64,000 bases of DNA from positions 1 through 64,000 of IMG/VR virus record IMGVR_UViG_3300008516_000085; one strand, written 5' to 3'. Below, in pieces: positions 49,395-59,447 of this stretch. Under the pieces are notes generated by a model, which saw only the letters and a list, made by a program, of their open reading frames with translations, had not been told where the DNA came from and did not search any database. The stretch is from a virus. Both the position numbers and the translations under genes were made by a program. The stretch's first letter is position 1, and every line of letters begins with the position of its first letter.

Positions 49395-52300
49395 TTATTT
49401 CCGAACAAGAGGCTTATTAATTAATCGATACAACGATATCGATGTATCCGCATCTTCTGTATATCTAGGCTGATATTCCGTTCCTGTATCATCATAATAT
49501 CCCGTTTTATTTTCACTTCTTGCTCTATATGTCTTACTAAAAATTACCATAATCAGCTCACCTCTTAAAAAAGGATAAATCATATTAGATCGTACTCTAG
49601 CAAGAAAAGGTATAAAAACTTTTCTTGGTGTAGATATAGTAAGATCTTCACAATGAGATATAACATCTAAAGAGCATTTCTGATAAAAAGGCCTACCAAG
49701 TTTATCTCCTATGTTATTAGGCATTGAAAGAACTAAATCCTCACCTATATATTGAGATACAATAGCTGGTAATTTAACAAAACCAGTGTCTATCCTAAAA
49801 TTAGCGAAATCAAGATCATCTACATTAGAGAAGAAGTTATCATTAAAGACCTCTTTTGAATTAACCGGGATATGCTCCGCAGGAATCGCATAAGGTTCTC
49901 CAACTATAACATCACTTGATCCCGTACCTAAATTAGTTATATAAACAAAATCTGAGTTTTTCAAGATCTCAATCTTCATCTCACTAGGTAAATTAGCCAC
50001 AGGTTGATAAGGAATATACTTATAAAAAACAGATGAAACAGAAGCTTCATCAAGATCAGTTAAATTAGACTGCTTTACTAGTAATGGTACTATAATGGTA
50101 CCCGAAGTAATAGTTTTTCTTTCATCGAACGTTATTACAATACTGGAAGTTCCTAAACCCTCAACACTAGCAATAGGTACCATAGTAAAATAATTTGTCT
50201 CATTCGACTTATACCAAGCATACTGTTGTAACGGATTATCCCTTACATCACAGGAAGCTATCCCTAAAATGATCCCATTACTCAGCCCACTAGTATTAGG
50301 TCTATCACTTAAATCAATAGGAATCGTTGTACCGAGACCCTCCGTAATCTGATAAAGAACTCCGGTATACATACCCGCTACTGATCTGGAAGCAATATTA
50401 AAATTAGAAGTAAATGAGGTCCTAAGAGCATCCTGATTTTCACCACGAGATTTAACAGTTATTCCTACATCATCCATTGTTTCCGCAACAGCATCAGCAG
50501 TAACTACCGCTTCAAGGGTCACCTCTACTATAGAATTACCCGGGATCGTAAACGCTGGATCGAGATACACAATAATATTACTAAGATCTGAACCTTCACG
50601 GTCTCTCATAGTTTCATTATCTTGATAATTGATACCTATCTTGTATATAGAACCATTCACATTCTTAACCGATCGAGCTCCATAAATAGCATATCCATTA
50701 AGATTTTTAGGTATAAGCAATTGATCAGTAACAACCGTAGTCTTTAAAAAATAATGATAAAGTACGAGAGATCCCCGATATTGTTGACCCTTAAATTTAT
50801 TAAATCCACGCTGATAATCAGGATCATCGTGTGTTTCATAACCCACTAAGTTATATAAATCTTGATCATCTAAATTATTCTGTACCATTTTAGCAGAATA
50901 AATCTCAGTATAATCATGATAACCTGTTACATTCTCAGACAATTCTTCTAACATCTTATAAGGTACTCTAGAATTTATACCATTATAGTATGTCGAAGTA
51001 TTCGGATTATTTGGATTAGATTGATATTTAACTGAAATAGGATCTTGAGGAACTTTACTCAAACCAATTTTACTATAGTCCAGATAATTAGCCGTAAAAA
51101 CATAAGTAATACCTTCAAGATCTCCACCTGCAGGGGCAAAATCATCTTCAATATGGAAAATAACTTTATTGGTTCCAAAACCTTCCCACGTCCCACTCAC
51201 AGGTTCATTTGTGATTTCACCATCTCTACTTACAAAAGCAGTATAATAAGATGGATCATTATGATAAAGACCTGTATCAATAGGACCAAAAGTTAATTCC
51301 GCAGTAGTAATAATAATATTGGGATCAAGTACTTTTTGATCTGGTGTTATAACCGCTGCAGAAGAAACACCACCTGTTACTAAATTATTATTATCAGTCT
51401 CACCCGTATAAGTATCTACCATCATAAGTGTCGAACCGTATTGTAAACCCTGCTGATCTTTATCACTTAAATTAGTGTAAAGAGAATTCGACAATAATTT
51501 CTCAAGATTTTTTTCCAGAAAATAACTATATGATTGAATATTTATCTGTCTTCTGATATCAATCACATCATTAGCTACAATATGATTATACGTTAAACCA
51601 TCAGGTCTTATAGCTCCAAGACTAAAATCAGTGGATCCATTGATATTATTATTTACATCAAAAGCAGAAGAATTTCTACGGGTAACAAAAAACATAGGTA
51701 TAGACCAGCTATAACCATCATAGGTGTTACGGCACCGAGCTCTCCATAATCCATAATCACCATTTTCCTCACCCATGTTTACAAAAATGTAACTGCCAGA
51801 ATCCGTAGTACTAAGATTTGGACCAAGGCTATAAATAAAGTCATGACCAAGACCTGCCTCAGTATAAACATAAGGGTCAACCCCTTCAGCGATTCTTATT
51901 CTGTATTGAATTTGAATACGTTTAGTAGTCTCAACTCCTACCTGAGGATCAATAATATTATCAGGAAGATATTCCTCAGTCCCTGAAAGAACATTACCCT
52001 CGGGATAAATACGACCAACTGATTTTGTAACAAGATCAGTTTCTTGTACAGAAGGAGTACTTCCACTATAATCTACAATAGTACCATCAGCACCACAGTA
52101 CCATCCAATAAGGTCATCAACAAAATAAACATTTTCCAAATCCACCCCTACACCAAGATCAAGAATTTCCCATTTTGCACCACTATTACTGCTATAAAGT
52201 GCTGCACCATAATCACCAACTATCCAAGCTTTATCTTCTACTGAAAAAGAAATTTCAGCTGGAGTAACACTTGAAAAGCTACCATAAGAGGGTCTGAAAT

Positions 52301-53798
52301 CAGATGGTCTACTAAAAGGCTCATAATCGATTGAAGCCTCAAAAACTCTTACTTTTTCACGATCATCATTTGGGAGAGAAGCATCCGATAACTTATAAGG
52401 ACTCACAATAAGATTTATAGCATCCTTAAGTTCTTCTGAATTAGCATACATATCAAGATTAAGAACATTTATATAGTTAATATTATCTTGTACCCCTGTG
52501 TATTCTAGTACAAAAGAGTTTGGATAATTCGATGGAGAAATCTTATAAATAAGATTTTTAAAGAAATTCTTGGAACTCGGATATACTGCTACTGTAAATT
52601 TAATAGGGTATTCTCGTTTAATAAAAACTTTATTAAAACTTGTTGTTCTTTCTGGGTATATCTCAGAAATAGATTTATATTCCCCATCATACCAGATACG
52701 ATCAGACATCTCAGACCAAGAAAATCCACTATCTGATGTCCTGAAAATTTTCCCATCATCTGATATCGCTATACCATCATTTAAGTTATAAAAACCCATA
52801 GAGGTAATATTTGATGTTATTGTCACTCCCAAAGCTACATTTGTCATATTATATTTCTGCCAAATGCTTCCCCCATCCTTTGTCATAATAAGGGTACCAT
52901 CATTACCCGCTGCCCATCCCACTGCCACATCATAAAAGTATACGGTATTAAGGTGTTCAGTAACACTCGAAGTCTGAGAAGAAATGAGAAAGTTAGTCCC
53001 ATCGATAGATAACAAAACAGTTCCATTGTCACCAACGATACAGATGTTATTATCACCTATGATATATAAATCATTTAAAGTATCAGTTACAGGACTCTCA
53101 AGAGCAAACCAAGTTTCTCCACTATCAATAGTCTTAAGAATTACTCCATTGATACCAATAGCATACCCAAGATAAAGATTATAAAAAGCGACTTTATTGA
53201 ATGTAGTATTAATAGGAGTCTCTATCGAAATCCAATTTATACCACCATCAATAGTTTTAAGTATCGTACCCGTTTCTCCTACACACCAACCAATATTTTC
53301 ATTATACATCCAAAGACCTTTTAAAGTACTTACTTTAGATATAGGCTGTGGTTTTGATATTTCTTCTGTTGAATCAGAAGCATTACCACTTTGAGGAGAT
53401 ACTATAGCTCTCCATACTTCGAGAAAAACACCATCTACTCTAGAACCTGATCTTATTGAGTCATTAAATTGAATATCATTCACATGACGCAATGGTGAAT
53501 TAGTATTTGTTACATAAACAGGCCATCCATTTACCATGGCTACTTCCGGTTTAGCGCCCTCTGGATCCTGTGTATAAAAACTATTCTCAAGATCATTAGA
53601 GGTATATATCTGTCTATAGCTTAACCAACCAGAAGGTATATGAGCTGTTGACTTACGAGTATTAATCTCCTGAAATTCTTGAGCGGAATTAAGCTCTGTA
53701 TCTAATGGAGGTTTACCTTTTTGGAAAACAACCTTATCAAAAGCATATCCCAATCCCTCTAATGAGGTAGAAGTATTTTCTTCGTTGTTGGTAGCCAT
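49395..53798 (-). CDS. Large virion protein with YCF48/BNR-like repeats
   Basis: A 1467-residue protein, paralog of the 1083-residue protein at 30004. It shares FDKVVFQKGKPPLDTELNSA, IPSGWLSY, AMVNGWPVYVTNTN, VFLEVWRAIVS and VETTKRIQIQYRIRIAEG. Between the shared start and ETTKR it carries an insertion (about residues 150-595) of repeats such as GWCVGETGTILKTIDGGINW, GYAIGINGVILKTIDSGETW and GWAAGNDGTLIMTKDGGSIW: the Trp/Gly-rich YCF48/BNR-like beta-propeller blades. The rest is beta-rich. It is probably a tail or baseplate protein whose propeller binds a surface ligand; the ligand is unknown. Confidence 0.8.
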   Translation of the reverse strand: MATNNEENTSTSLEGLGYAFDKVVFQKGKPPLDTELNSAQEFQEINTRKSTAHIPSGWLSYRQIYTSNDLENSFYTQDPEGAKPEVAMVNGWPVYVTNTNSPLRHVNDIQFNDSIRSGSRVDGVFLEVWRAIVSPQSGNASDSTEEISKPQPISKVSTLKGLWMYNENIGWCVGETGTILKTIDGGINWISIETPINTTFNKVAFYNLYLGYAIGINGVILKTIDSGETWFALESPVTDTLNDLYIIGDNNICIVGDNGTVLLSIDGTNFLISSQTSSVTEHLNTVYFYDVAVGWAAGNDGTLIMTKDGGSIWQKYNMTNVALGVTITSNITSMGFYNLNDGIAISDDGKIFRTSDSGFSWSEMSDRIWYDGEYKSISEIYPERTTSFNKVFIKREYPIKFTVAVYPSSKNFFKNLIYKISPSNYPNSFVLEYTGVQDNINYINVLNLDMYANSEELKDAINLIVSPYKLSDASLPNDDREKVRVFEASIDYEPFSRPSDFRPSYGSFSSVTPAEISFSVEDKAWIVGDYGAALYSSNSGAKWEILDLGVGVDLENVYFVDDLIGWYCGADGTIVDYSGSTPSVQETDLVTKSVGRIYPEGNVLSGTEEYLPDNIIDPQVGVETTKRIQIQYRIRIAEGVDPYVYTEAGLGHDFIYSLGPNLSTTDSGSYIFVNMGEENGDYGLWRARCRNTYDGYSWSIPMFFVTRRNSSAFDVNNNINGSTDFSLGAIRPDGLTYNHIVANDVIDIRRQINIQSYSYFLEKNLEKLLSNSLYTNLSDKDQQGLQYGSTLMMVDTYTGETDNNNLVTGGVSSAAVITPDQKVLDPNIIITTAELTFGPIDTGLYHNDPSYYTAFVSRDGEITNEPVSGTWEGFGTNKVIFHIEDDFAPAGGDLEGITYVFTANYLDYSKIGLSKVPQDPISVKYQSNPNNPNTSTYYNGINSRVPYKMLEELSENVTGYHDYTEIYSAKMVQNNLDDQDLYNLVGYETHDDPDYQRGFNKFKGQQYRGSLVLYHYFLKTTVVTDQLLIPKNLNGYAIYGARSVKNVNGSIYKIGINYQDNETMRDREGSDLSNIIVYLDPAFTIPGNSIVEVTLEAVVTADAVAETMDDVGITVKSRGENQDALRTSFTSNFNIASRSVAGMYTGVLYQITEGLGTTIPIDLSDRPNTSGLSNGIILGIASCDVRDNPLQQYAWYKSNETNYFTMVPIASVEGLGTSSIVITFDERKTITSGTIIVPLLVKQSNLTDLDEASVSSVFYKYIPYQPVANLPSEMKIEILKNSDFVYITNLGTGSSDVIVGEPYAIPAEHIPVNSKEVFNDNFFSNVDDLDFANFRIDTGFVKLPAIVSQYIGEDLVLSMPNNIGDKLGRPFYQKCSLDVISHCEDLTISTPRKVFIPFLARVRSNMIYPFLRGELIMVIFSKTYRARSENKTGYYDDTGTEYQPRYTEDADTSISLYRLINKPLVRK

Positions 53799-53801
53799 AC
53801 T

Positions 53802-56800
53802 TTAATATCCTCGTTTGTTTACTTTCTCATCAACTATTTCTATATCTCTCAAACTAATATTATCTATTTCTAAATATTCAATCTCAGACGTATAAATATC
53901 ATCCACCGGATTTTCATCAGCAGCATAATAAGTAAAATATGATACTTTATAATATTTAGTCTGCGGTGGGGCTCCATCAGTAGTACTTACAATAATTTTA
54001 CCATCAGATTGTATATAAGATCTTCCAATACCCTTCGAAACTTCAATAGGAGTATTAACAAGTTCTAATACTTTATTATCCTCATAAACTCCTCTAAAGT
54101 AATTAGAGTCACCACCGTTATCTGAAGTGTTATAGGTCAGTACACTATTGATACTTCTATATGAAGTAACCCCCGATGCACTTGTTTTACTATAAACTTC
54201 AAATGTAGTATATCCTACATCGTCCAGGGGTATAAAAGAACTATTCCTTTTCATCATCCTAGTAAAGGGTATCCGGATATCTTTCACTCCTTCTACAGTA
54301 CGTACAATACTTGATACATCACTTTGAGTTAAAGTATCTCCCATTTTTAATCTAGATACCTGATTAGAAACAGCAGTAACTATTCGTGATTTCAAAATGT
54401 TTATATCAGTACCTGTTTTTCTTACTACTACAAAGCTAATATCAGCAAAATTTCTTATAGCCTGTTTCGCTATAGTGTCTGCACAAGCATGCTTCATCTC
54501 ATCAATTTTTATCTGTACTTGTCTTATGAGATCATTTGCTACAAAAGTTACATTAAAATTTTCACTAGCTTGATATGATACTGCTACCCGATCACCATGT
54601 CTTATTTTACTATGATAAAGAAGTTCAATATATGTATATGTAATATCACTTCCTACATCTATGGAATAATCGACATCCAGTATATATGGATCACCGCCCC
54701 CTACAGGAGTAATCACTATAGTTTTAATATTAACACCTTTTAATACAAGTCGTGCTGGACTATCATAAAGCATATCATGCTCTTCATCAATTACTGTAAC
54801 AAATTCCTGAATATTATCTGATTCATTGAAATAAAACTTCACAGCATCCTTAGCTATACTCGAATTTCCATTCATTAATGGATCTTCATATTTAACAAGT
54901 TCATACTTTGAAGTATCAATAACTGAACCTCCGGAAGTTGTAACTGAAACAATACTTTCAAGCGGCTGTTGTGATAAAACCAACATATTAGAACTTCTAT
55001 ACAAATACGCTACTTCAACAACATCAAATGTAGATAAACCAATATTTGTATTCTGTTGATTTTTTTCAAGAAGAATTGTATTACCCTCTCCGATTATCTG
55101 AAGATTAGCTAATGAATAATCTTTACCAAGAGTGATATTCCTAACTTTACTCACAGAAACTATAGGATTATCGACATTTACACTCTGATTTTTACACCTT
55201 AATCTAAAATCGGAAGCATCTGAAATATAAAAAGGTTCTCCTACTTTATTTCCGTAAGTATCCGTAGGATATTCATAACTAAAAGCTACTTGATCAATCA
55301 TTTGCATCAAGCGAGTACCTCGGATATAAATATCTACTTTACCGCCAATATGCTTATTATCAGTAGCATCATAGTCTCTCATCATTAAAGGATCTCCAGC
55401 AATCTCTACTCTAGCTTGTATAACGCCGGTAACATCCATAGAAACAGAATTATATCCACCCTCAGTACCTGAATCATAATCGAATTTAGCAACTTTTATT
55501 CTATCTGAGAATTCTTGATTGCTCTCCCGATTATTTCCATATCTTGTAGGAACCTCATTATTTACTCTTACACTTGGAGCTACATTCTGTGCTACCGTAA
55601 TTGAACCTGCTGGGACATTACCATTTTCTCCAGCAATTTGAGCTTCTATATCAGCCTGAATTTCATAACGTTTTGTAGTTGGGTTATAATAAATGTCAGG
55701 ATTATCTGAACTAAGTATCTTCGTACCCTTTATCACAAAATTAACAGCCCTTCTATTAAGATCATAATTAGCTAATGTTGAAACAATTGTATTATCGACA
55801 ATGAGAATATCATTAGTAGGGCGTACTTCAGTGTAAAAAACCACAGAACCTATAGAATATGTAGTCCCTTTTCTTGTAAGATTATAGTTTGATCCAAATT
55901 TATCAAATTGCTCATCAATTAACAATTGAAGATTAGAAATATCTCTAAGACCTAATGCTGATGCCAAAGCTCTTTTACGAGTACTTGTTGAAACAGAATC
56001 GCTTACTCCATCACCATCTGCGTCATCAAATTGTAAAAGAGTATCAAGAGATGAGCATGCAAAAATAAAGTCTTGTATCACATACATTTTTTCGAATTCT
56101 AAAGCCACAGGATCAGATATATCGCGAATAACAGATCCTGGTACAACATTAATTTGATCATTATTAACCATCATCTCTTTAGAAATAGAGAAAAGTACAT
56201 CACTTCTTGATCTTTTAGGAAGAGTCTGATAATCGGTAGAATATTTTAAAAATTGACCTTCAAGCTCTTGAGAATAGGGGCTTTCAATTAATTGATTAAG
56301 AGCGTTATCAAATGTTCTTACCGTAGATATCAAATAATAAATAATGTCATTACTTAATGTCTGACCATCAGAAAGAAAAATATTAGGGATTTTACCTTCT
56401 TGTACGAGTCTAGCGATAACTGCTTTATTTAGTGTATAAGTATAATATTCATTAGTTACCTGTTTAGTTCTTTTTGTAGTGACCGTAAGATCATTAACCG
56501 TATCTTCATATGAAGATTCTTCTACTAAAACATCTTCACTTTCTCTTTCATCAACATCTGTTATTGGTACATCATTCATAAGTACATAATCAGTACCAGG
56601 AGTTAAACTCATGAAAAAGTTACAACCAGAAAAATCATTATTCTCATTAAGAACTATACCCGATGATGGTATCAATATTTTGATGCTATCATCATATCTT
56701 TTAATCTTCATACCCGTAGGAGGATAAGCAGATGCTGTGATATCATTTATTGCAGTAATATATGCTATAATCGTTGAATATTCACTATAATCCAATACTT

Positions 56801-57161
56801 CACCAATATGCGATAAAGTATTACTTACTTTATATGCCTTAAAATCCAAGGTAAGAATATCACCAGCAATAAGTTCAAATATCCCTTCTGAATAAAAAGA
56901 CCAAGGTATTTCTGTGATAGAAGAATTTGAAGTACCTACGGTTATATTATTGGTCGATTCTATTGACCAAGTCCCGGAGACACCCGCACGATCAATTTTA
57001 TAACGAAATTTAACTATAATATTTTCCCCAGTAGTTATCTCTCCAGATACTACAGGAACTTCTCCAGAAATAGCTTGAAGAAGGTCATTAGAATAATAAA
57101 CCTGATCTCCTGTAGCAGACCAGTTAGTCTTAGGGAATAAAATTATAGGTGCAGGTATCAT
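53802..57161 (-). CDS. Baseplate J/gp47-type protein
   Basis: A 1119-residue protein. The central region (about 330-650) matches the baseplate J pattern: PGSVIRDISDPVALEFEKMY, then DADGDGVSDSVSTSTRKR, SIGSVVFYTEVRPTNDILIV, and AGENGNVPAGSITVAQNVAP followed by NNRESNQEFSDRIKVAKFDY. These are the typical start, linker and Gly-Asn-Val-Pro-Ala-Gly element of J-type wedge proteins in contractile-tail phages. The N-terminal third is beta-rich; the C-terminal third ends with further wedge-like domains. It builds the baseplate wedge that anchors fibers. The J-type element also suggests a myovirus-like tail. Confidence 0.85.
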   Translation of the reverse strand: MIPAPIILFPKTNWSATGDQVYYSNDLLQAISGEVPVVSGEITTGENIIVKFRYKIDRAGVSGTWSIESTNNITVGTSNSSITEIPWSFYSEGIFELIAGDILTLDFKAYKVSNTLSHIGEVLDYSEYSTIIAYITAINDITASAYPPTGMKIKRYDDSIKILIPSSGIVLNENNDFSGCNFFMSLTPGTDYVLMNDVPITDVDERESEDVLVEESSYEDTVNDLTVTTKRTKQVTNEYYTYTLNKAVIARLVQEGKIPNIFLSDGQTLSNDIIYYLISTVRTFDNALNQLIESPYSQELEGQFLKYSTDYQTLPKRSRSDVLFSISKEMMVNNDQINVVPGSVIRDISDPVALEFEKMYVIQDFIFACSSLDTLLQFDDADGDGVSDSVSTSTRKRALASALGLRDISNLQLLIDEQFDKFGSNYNLTRKGTTYSIGSVVFYTEVRPTNDILIVDNTIVSTLANYDLNRRAVNFVIKGTKILSSDNPDIYYNPTTKRYEIQADIEAQIAGENGNVPAGSITVAQNVAPSVRVNNEVPTRYGNNRESNQEFSDRIKVAKFDYDSGTEGGYNSVSMDVTGVIQARVEIAGDPLMMRDYDATDNKHIGGKVDIYIRGTRLMQMIDQVAFSYEYPTDTYGNKVGEPFYISDASDFRLRCKNQSVNVDNPIVSVSKVRNITLGKDYSLANLQIIGEGNTILLEKNQQNTNIGLSTFDVVEVAYLYRSSNMLVLSQQPLESIVSVTTSGGSVIDTSKYELVKYEDPLMNGNSSIAKDAVKFYFNESDNIQEFVTVIDEEHDMLYDSPARLVLKGVNIKTIVITPVGGGDPYILDVDYSIDVGSDITYTYIELLYHSKIRHGDRVAVSYQASENFNVTFVANDLIRQVQIKIDEMKHACADTIAKQAIRNFADISFVVVRKTGTDINILKSRIVTAVSNQVSRLKMGDTLTQSDVSSIVRTVEGVKDIRIPFTRMMKRNSSFIPLDDVGYTTFEVYSKTSASGVTSYRSINSVLTYNTSDNGGDSNYFRGVYEDNKVLELVNTPIEVSKGIGRSYIQSDGKIIVSTTDGAPPQTKYYKVSYFTYYAADENPVDDIYTSEIEYLEIDNISLRDIEIVDEKVNKRGY

Positions 57162-57164
57162 ATT

Positions 57165-57911
57165 TTAATTAACCAATCGTAGTCTTGCAGTGTCATTCAT
57201 ACTTATATATTGTGTATACTCAACATTAACATTACCCTGAGATGTAAAAGTAACTATCACCTGAATCAAAGAAGGGTCTTCTGTATTCAGAATATCTATT
57301 TTAAGTAATTTTCCGAATAATTCTCCAGGAGAAAAAGTTCTACCAGATGCTATCATTTGTCTTTGTGTATTCCTAAGTTTTTCGATAGCAGAATTTACTT
57401 GTTCACGAATTCTATTAAACAAAAGATCTCTATCAAAAATTTTTGTTCCTATAAGAGAATGAAGTTCCGTCCCATACCAATCATGAAAAACATTAGAAGA
57501 AAGTTTTGTCACAAGAATCTTTTCAACCTGTTGTAAAAGAAGAAGTTCTCTATCAACTACATCTATATCTCCATTACCATTAATAATCCAATCATCAACC
57601 GTTTTTACATTAAGGCATTTTGGACATGTATCTGCAAAAGTAGTATAAAAAAGTTCTATAATCGGATCGTAATGCTTAATCTTCGTTATAAATTCAAGCC
57701 TTGAAATAACTACAAGACTTAATGGCTCACGTGATGTTTTAACACCATATGTCGAATAAGGTACAACAACACCATTCATACGAACTTTTAAAGAAGACAA
57801 CGCAGCCAATGGATATTGAAAGTACACCGTTCGGCTATCAGATTCAAGTTGAGCTCTAGCCCAAAGAATCTTATGATCACAATAATTCTGTAGTCTGATA
57901 TCATATGACAT
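57165..57911 (-). CDS. Probable baseplate-associated protein
   Basis: A 248-residue protein. It begins SYDIRLQNYCDHKILWARAQ and FQYPLAALSSLKVRMNGVVV, a beta-rich start seen in small baseplate or connector proteins. The middle has a Cys pair (CPKCLNVKTVDDW) and a helical part (DRELLLLQQVEKILVTKLSS, then FNRIREQVNSAIEKLRNTQR). It ends with VIVTFTSQGNVNVEYTQYIS. It lies 3 bases before the baseplate J-type gene, so a wedge role is likely. The word AATAATCTACTAT lies about 24 bases before its ATG. Confidence 0.65.
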   Translation of the reverse strand: MSYDIRLQNYCDHKILWARAQLESDSRTVYFQYPLAALSSLKVRMNGVVVPYSTYGVKTSREPLSLVVISRLEFITKIKHYDPIIELFYTTFADTCPKCLNVKTVDDWIINGNGDIDVVDRELLLLQQVEKILVTKLSSNVFHDWYGTELHSLIGTKIFDRDLLFNRIREQVNSAIEKLRNTQRQMIASGRTFSPGELFGKLLKIDILNTEDPSLIQVIVTFTSQGNVNVEYTQYISMNDTARLRLVN

Positions 57912-57927
57912 AATAATTAGCCAAACA

Positions 57928-57945
57928 TAATAGTAGATTATTAAG
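57928..57945 (-). promoter_or_regulatory. Recurrent word AATAATCTACTATTATG before the baseplate genes
   Basis: The minus strand reads TTAATAATCTACTATTATG in the 54-base gap before ATG 57911. It shares AATAATCTACTA with 10596-10612 and 40220-40232. Confidence 0.4.
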
Positions 57946-57965
57946 CTACAGACAGAATGTGCAGG

Positions 57966-59444
57966 TTATGTAGATAGAATATCTGTAGGGGCTTCCGTAA
58001 GTTTTTCCAAAGCAAGAGCTCTAATATTGGTCTTACTTTTGCCCGTTTTAAGATCAGTATTATCTTTTTTTATAAAGATAATATTACCATTTTCATCCAT
58101 AGATTCTACTTCATCGCAAAAAGGGATATTTCCGCCATACTTTTGACGAACTTTTTCCCGAAGATGATCCTCAAGGTTAATGGTACGATCATAAAAAAAT
58201 GTTACAGGGAAACCTATAGTCTTTGCCATCTTCCTTAAAAAATGAGAACTTGCTCTAACAAATTTTGAATCCAAATTCTCAATTCCTAATTGAAGATGAC
58301 TTTTAAAGCTATTTATACTCTGATTTACACCCAACCTCACAGTATAATTATCATTTGTGACATCCTTAAGAGTATCTGGTACTATTGTTTTCTTTGAAAC
58401 ATAAGAATTGGCAATAGCATTCGTAGAGGTTATAAGAGAATCTACCACAGAATTACCAACCCCTTTTACTCCTCTTATAGCATCAAGGGTATTTTTTGAA
58501 TTAAAAATTAATTGATCGATGTCTTTAGCTAAAAGATCCAATTTTTTAAGAATAGAAGTTTTGTAAGATATAGCATCTATATATTTTTCTGGTAACACTT
58601 TAATAAGACCATTGGAAGAGTTATTTGATTCTTTTATAGAATAACCCTCATCAGAACTAAAGAAATAAGCAATTTCCCTAAATACCAACGTATAAATACC
58701 TAATTGCTCTTTATCGAAAACAGTAAGTTTATAATTATCCTGCAGGGTAATACCCATTTTCATGAGTGTCTTTTTCTTATTGTAGTATTCAGTACTATAT
58801 CTATTGAAATAATTATTTTGAAACTTAGTATAAGATTCAGCAGTAAAAGTATCTGGAATTGCTGTAATTAAATATTTGAAATCAAGAAGATTTTGATAAA
58901 GAGAACGAATTTTATCAAGATTACTTACCGCATCATTATATTCAGTCTGATACTCCTCTAACCTTTCTTTATACTCAGTAATAGTTTTATCTACTGATTC
59001 CAAATCTGCCTCTAATTCAGATTTACGTAACCTCATTCTCAAAAGACTATAAACATATTCCTCTATTTCATCCTGTAATGTTTCATATTTATTCTGAAGA
59101 AGATTAAGAGTACGTAAAAATGTTGGATTAGGGTTATTTGAAAGCATAGCATTTTCGATAGGTATTTCAGTCAGAGATTGACTTGAAACAGTAAATGGCA
59201 TCACAGAATCCGCTGTAACAGTACTGAAAATAGGAAAAGTTGTTTCTACTCCATAGCTATTAAGAAAAGATATAAATTCTTCTCTTGTAATCGATATCAT
59301 CTTAGCTAAGTCTGCTATTTCCTTCTTTAATAATCTCCTTTTATCCTCAACCTTATCTTTATTATTCTCAGCAATAGTATATAGATCCTCTATTTCAGCA
59401 ATACTATTATTTTTATTATAATTATCTTTAATTCTTCTTGACAT
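57966..59444 (-). CDS. Coiled-coil structural protein
   Basis: A 492-residue protein. Residues 25-55 and 110-200 are strong coiled coils (NKDKVEDKRRLLKKEIADLA, YETLQDEIEEYVYSLLRMRL, and EYKERLEEYQTEYNDAVSNL). The middle is helical, with FNSKNTLDAIRGVKGVGNSV. The end has FLRKMAKTIGFPVTFFYDRT and HLREKVRQKYGGNIPFCDEV. No enzyme motif. It sits between the 576-residue and baseplate proteins, so it is likely a structural or scaffolding part of the tail. Confidence 0.65.
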   Translation of the reverse strand: MSRRIKDNYNKNNSIAEIEDLYTIAENNKDKVEDKRRLLKKEIADLAKMISITREEFISFLNSYGVETTFPIFSTVTADSVMPFTVSSQSLTEIPIENAMLSNNPNPTFLRTLNLLQNKYETLQDEIEEYVYSLLRMRLRKSELEADLESVDKTITEYKERLEEYQTEYNDAVSNLDKIRSLYQNLLDFKYLITAIPDTFTAESYTKFQNNYFNRYSTEYYNKKKTLMKMGITLQDNYKLTVFDKEQLGIYTLVFREIAYFFSSDEGYSIKESNNSSNGLIKVLPEKYIDAISYKTSILKKLDLLAKDIDQLIFNSKNTLDAIRGVKGVGNSVVDSLITSTNAIANSYVSKKTIVPDTLKDVTNDNYTVRLGVNQSINSFKSHLQLGIENLDSKFVRASSHFLRKMAKTIGFPVTFFYDRTINLEDHLREKVRQKYGGNIPFCDEVESMDENGNIIFIKKDNTDLKTGKSKTNIRALALEKLTEAPTDILST

Positions 59445-59447
59445 AAT

